A DNA stretch of 28,508 nucleotides, from positions 1-28,508 of the forward strand of contig JAYUMU010000167.1 in the NCBI GenBank assembly GCA_043762325.1, read 5' to 3'. The stretch comes from JANXSS01 sp025356535. GTDB lineage: Bacteria; Pseudomonadota; Gammaproteobacteria; Burkholderiales; Burkholderiaceae_D. The notes under the pieces were generated by a model. It did no database searches, had not been told where the DNA came from, and was given only the letters and a program-made list of their open reading frames with translations. Below are positions 25,119 through 28,508 of this stretch, in pieces (position 1 is the stretch's first letter; each line of letters begins with the position of its first letter). The position numbers were made by a program, and so were the translations under genes.

Positions 25119-28100
25119 TCAGGTCAGGCTTTCGAAGGTATTGCGGCCCGCCGATTTCGCCGCGTACAGCGCCTCGTCGGCACGGCGCAACAATGCCTCC
25201 GGATCGGTTTCGTCGGCACGGCGCACTGCAATGCCGATGCTGGTGGTGACCATGCGCATGTCCTGCCCGATGCAAAACGGCTCCTGCATCGCCTGGATGA
25301 TCTTGCCGGCCACCACCGCGGTTTCGCCATCCATCTGCAAGCCTTCCAGGATGATGGTGAATTCATCGCCGGCCAGCCGGCACACCGTATCGGTCTTGCG
25401 CACGCAGCCCTGCAGGCGTCGGGCGAATTCCTGCAGCACGCTGTCGCCGCCGTGATGGCCGAGGGTGTCGTTGATGCTCTTGAAATGATCGATATCCAGA
25501 AACATCACCGCCATGGAGCGCGTGCTGCGGCTGCTGCGGGCAATCGCCTCGACCAGCTTTTCTTCGAACTGGTTGCGGTTCGGCAGGCCGGTGAGCGAAT
25601 CGAAGCGCGCCAGGATGCGCAACTGGTTCTCCACTTTCTTCAGCGCCGTGATGTCGAGCACCATCGAATAGAAACCGACGATGCTGCCATCGAGACCGAC
25701 GTCCGGAATGTAGTCATAGGAAAAATGACGGTCGACCTGTGCGGTGACGACATGCCGCTCGAAGCTGACGCGCTCGCCGGCCAGTGCGCGCGCCATTTCC
25801 TGGGCCACCGGCTCATGGCCGGCCTCGATGCCCACTTCCTCCACCTTGCGCCCGAGGATTCTCTCCGGTTTCAGGCCCAGCACGGTTTCGTAATAGCCGT
25901 TGCAGAACCGGTAGCGGCTGTCGCGGTCGATGTAGGCGATCAGCGCCGGCATGCTGTCGGTGATCATGCGCAGCCGCATCTCGCTCTTGGCAAACGTGTG
26001 CTGCGCCTGCTTGAGTTCGGTGATGTCCTCGACTAGTGAACAAAACCCGCGCACGGCGCCGTCTTCATCGATATCGGGGACATAGCTGACACGCTCCCAG
26101 CGCAACTGACCGACGTGGGTCACCAGGCGCTCGAAGTTGGCAGGCGTGCCGCGCAGCGCGTCCTCGATGTAGGGCGCGCTCTGCGCATAGACGTCGGCGC
26201 CCAGCACTTCGGCTGCCGTCATGCCCGGCAGCGCGAAGCCGCTCAGGCCGAAGGCGCACAGATACTTCCGGTTGCCGAAGGCGAAGCGCTGGTCCTGCGT
26301 GACGTAGCCGATCAGCGCCGGTATGTTGTCGGTGATCAGGCGCAGCCGCTGTTCGCTCGCATGCAGCGCCTGCTCGACGTCGCGCCGGGCGGTGATGTCG
26401 TCGACACTGCCGACATAGCCACTGACCTGGCCGTCGATGCGCATCGGCACTGCCTTGAACGAACCCCAGACGACATGGCCCTGCTGATGCAGGAAGCGAT
26501 GCACGCTCTGGTAAGGCTGATGGCGCTGGATGGCGCCGATCCAGCCCTCGATGGCGGCTTCCTGATCTTCCGGGTGCAGGGAGCGGAACCATGCATCGCC
26601 GACGAATTCCTGCACCAATTGTCCCGACATGGCTTCATAGGTGCGGTTGACATAGGTGACGTTGCCGGCCAGGTCGGTCATGAACAGGCCCAGGGGCGAG
26701 GCGTCGTTGACGGCCTGCAGCTCGGCCTGGCTGGCGCGCAGCGTGCGCTCCTGCAGGCGGCGCTCGGTGACGTCCTCGCCGATGCCGATGATGTATTCGA
26801 CCCGACCGCCCTGGTCGAAGATCGGCACCGACACCATGTGCACGTAACGCACCGCGCCATCGGGGCGGGGGAACCGCGTTGCGGGTACATCGCGCGGCAC
26901 CGGATCAGCCAGGATGGCGCGGTCGTGCGCTTCGTAGGCCGCCGCCAGATGCGGCGGATGCACTTCGCGATCGGTCTTGCCCAGGATGTCGGCGGCGCCG
27001 ATGCCGGTGATGACCTCGGCGGCGTGATTCCAGGTCACGATCTGGCCGATACCATCGCCGCGCATGCGCTTCGCATAGAACAGCATCGGCAGGTGATCGG
27101 TCAGCGACTGCAGGAAGGCGCGGTTGCTGCGGATTTCCATTTCGTCGCGCTTGCGGCGGCTGATGTCGCGCAGCGTCAGCGACACGCCATCGGCCTGGGG
27201 CACGATTTCATGCTGCAACCAGCGCGTGCCGTCACCGGTGCGGTCGTCAGTGCCAGCCGCGCCCGCAGCCGCCGCATCGCCGGCGATGCAGACATCGTCC
27301 TGCAACGGCGTCGATGTCTGCAGCACCTGCACGAAGCGTTCGAACAACCGCTCGAACAGCGCCGCAACGGCATCGCCGGCGAGTGCGCTGCGCAGCGACT
27401 TCTGCAACAGGGCAGCGAGGGGCTTGCCGACCATGCGCTCCGCGTTGGCATTCATGTAGCGGATCTTGAAGTCGACGATGCGGCCACCCGCATCGCGCTC
27501 GGCCAGAAAGATGAAAAAGGCATCCAGGCCGCTGTTGGTCGCCGCGCGCAGTTCCTCGGCGCCGCTCTGGTAACGCGCCTCGGCAAACAGCCGGTCGCGC
27601 ATCAGGCTGTCGAAATGCTGCGCCAGGTCGCCGATCTCGTCGTCGGCATAGCGTTGCGGCACCAGTGCCAGCGTCGGCTGATCGCGCATGGCGGAAATCC
27701 GCCCGCGCAAGTGCTCCAACGGCGCCAGCTGCCGGCGAACGAAGAACCAGACCAGCGGACCCAGAACCGCCACCATGACCATGGCTGCCAGCAGGGCGCT
27801 GCGTTCAAGACCCGACAGGCTGGCGCGGGCGTCGCCATCGGGATGAAATGCCGTCAGTATCCATGGCGCCGCAGCCAGCCGGTGGAAGGCATACGTGCCG
27901 TGCACGCCGGCGCGGTCGATGCCCCGGCGCGAACCGGCGAAGCCGGCCAAAGCCGCCACCTGCGCTGCCGGGCGCGCCGCGGCGTCAACGCGCTGCATGC
28001 CCGCCGCACTGCGGTCGGCCAGGACGATGCCATCAGCCGTCATCAGTGAAAAATAACCGGCCGGCCCGATCTTCGTGCGCGCCAGCGCGTCGATGAAATT

Positions 28101-28508
28101 CTTGCTGTCAAGGGCGACTGCACCGGCCAGCACCATCTGTCCAGTCGCGCCACCCACGGGCACTGCCAGAAGCACGACCGGTCTGCCGGTCGTCGCATCG
28201 ACCATCGGTGCGCTGAGGCTGGGTTTTTTCAGGCGCAGCACGTCATCCGGAAATGGCACACCGGCCGCGACGGCCGTCGCAACGGCACCGGCTGTGCGCG
28301 TGGCCGTGGCTGCGGCACCGTCCAGGTCGACCCTGGCCAGAACCGCACCGGCATCCGAATACACGGTCAGGCTGTCGAAGAGGATGCGCGCGCTGGCGTG
28401 CTGCCGCAGGAACTGCTGCAGCGGCTGCGGCCCTGCTGGCTGTGGCTGTGGCTGTGGCTGTGGCTGTGGCTGTGGCTGTGGCTGTGGCTGTGGCTGTGGC
28501 TGTGGCTG
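25119..28508 (-). CDS. Membrane sensor diguanylate cyclase (multi-PAS, GGDEF), partial
   Basis: Makes cyclic di-GMP in response to several signals. The frame is open through 28508, so the N-terminus is outside the window; a GTG at 28364 is not the start, because the coding character (LQQFLRQHASARILFDSL) continues upstream. Order seen: (Gln-Pro)n repeat, periplasmic Cache-like sensor (FIDALARTKIGPAGYFSLMTA, given in part), membrane segment ALLAAMVMVAVLGPLVWFF, HAMP-like linker, about five PAS domains (about 27,590 down to 25,640), then GGDEF. The signature reads AGDEF (25359-25373), a variant usually still active. RKTD five residues before it is an inhibitory I-site. No EAL domain follows; the stop is at 25119-25121. 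Confidence 0.9.
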   Translation of the reverse strand, partial: QPQPQPQPQPQPQPQPQPQPQPQPAGPQPLQQFLRQHASARILFDSLTVYSDAGAVLARVDLDGAAATATRTAGAVATAVAAGVPFPDDVLRLKKPSLSAPMVDATTGRPVVLLAVPVGGATGQMVLAGAVALDSKNFIDALARTKIGPAGYFSLMTADGIVLADRSAAGMQRVDAAARPAAQVAALAGFAGSRRGIDRAGVHGTYAFHRLAAAPWILTAFHPDGDARASLSGLERSALLAAMVMVAVLGPLVWFFVRRQLAPLEHLRGRISAMRDQPTLALVPQRYADDEIGDLAQHFDSLMRDRLFAEARYQSGAEELRAATNSGLDAFFIFLAERDAGGRIVDFKIRYMNANAERMVGKPLAALLQKSLRSALAGDAVAALFERLFERFVQVLQTSTPLQDDVCIAGDAAAAGAAGTDDRTGDGTRWLQHEIVPQADGVSLTLRDISRRKRDEMEIRSNRAFLQSLTDHLPMLFYAKRMRGDGIGQIVTWNHAAEVITGIGAADILGKTDREVHPPHLAAAYEAHDRAILADPVPRDVPATRFPRPDGAVRYVHMVSVPIFDQGGRVEYIIGIGEDVTERRLQERTLRASQAELQAVNDASPLGLFMTDLAGNVTYVNRTYEAMSGQLVQEFVGDAWFRSLHPEDQEAAIEGWIGAIQRHQPYQSVHRFLHQQGHVVWGSFKAVPMRIDGQVSGYVGSVDDITARRDVEQALHASEQRLRLITDNIPALIGYVTQDQRFAFGNRKYLCAFGLSGFALPGMTAAEVLGADVYAQSAPYIEDALRGTPANFERLVTHVGQLRWERVSYVPDIDEDGAVRGFCSLVEDITELKQAQHTFAKSEMRLRMITDSMPALIAYIDRDSRYRFCNGYYETVLGLKPERILGRKVEEVGIEAGHEPVAQEMARALAGERVSFERHVVTAQVDRHFSYDYIPDVGLDGSIVGFYSMVLDITALKKVENQLRILARFDSLTGLPNRNQFEEKLVEAIARSSRSTRSMAVMFLDIDHFKSINDTLGHHGGDSVLQEFARRLQGCVRKTDTVCRLAGDEFTIILEGLQMDGETAVVAGKIIQAMQEPFCIGQDMRMVTTSIGIAVRRADETDPEALLRRADEALYAAKSAGRNTFESLT
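28438..28508 (-). repeat. Hexanucleotide repeat coding (Gln-Pro)n
   Basis: Unit GGCTGT on plus (CAGCCA on minus), about 11.8 perfect copies, running to the window edge. It is in frame with the diguanylate cyclase gene and encodes alternating Gln and Pro in the N-terminal, probably periplasmic, part. Copy-number change would alter length by two residues per unit without breaking the frame. Confidence 0.95.

Noticed and set aside
1..28508. CRISPR arrays, tRNA or rRNA genes, riboswitches
   Set aside because: No spaced direct-repeat arrays, no cloverleaf with conserved T-loop sequence, and no known leader structures were recognised.

Overview
The window joins two kinds of DNA. Positions 1 to about 8,700 are a low-GC, AT-biased accessory region. 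Positions about 8,770 to 28,508 are GC-rich chromosome with the gene content and codon style of a betaproteobacterium, most likely Burkholderiales/Oxalobacteraceae-like. That assignment is inferred from the prpR / prpB-prpC-acnD-prpF-prpE cluster and from protein character, not from a search.

Accessory region (1-8,700). It reads as a decayed integrative mobilizable element or captured small plasmid. In order it holds an IS5-type terminal repeat at the left edge, an unknown 188-aa gene, an AlpA-type regulator, a rolling-circle type replication initiator (broken by a one-base frameshift), three small unknown genes, an unknown gene on the other strand with a hairpin over its ribosome binding site, and a MobV relaxase with a recognisable oriT just upstream. 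Then, on the minus strand, comes a cytosine-methyltransferase restriction-modification operon. Its methyltransferase is split by a 99-bp MITE-like element flanked by CTAG target duplications; removing the element and one CTAG restores the reading frame exactly. Its restriction gene is broken by a -1 frameshift at an A6 tract. A small unknown gene and what looks like the C-terminal tail of an adenine methyltransferase follow. No integrase is visible; it may lie left of the window.

Chromosomal region. Exonuclease III and a NYN-OST-HTH protein lie on the plus strand. They converge on a minus-strand pair, a two-domain KaiC-like ATPase and a single-domain response regulator. Next is the complete 2-methylcitrate cycle operon (prpB, prpC, acnD, prpF, prpE, minus strand). 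It is driven divergently from prpR through a sigma-54 promoter, with nested TGTTTCA-type inverted repeats, one of which overlaps the prpR start codon. Together these genes turn propionate into propionyl-CoA, 2-methylcitrate, 2-methylaconitate, 2-methylisocitrate, and finally pyruvate plus succinate.

Right end. A possible nitrilase-fold protein with a long disordered N-terminus (minus) and a GNAT-like protein with a long disordered, proline-rich N-terminus (plus) are divergently placed. A large membrane sensor diguanylate cyclase (multi-PAS, GGDEF) runs off the right edge inside an in-frame (CAGCCA)n repeat coding for Gln-Pro dipeptides.
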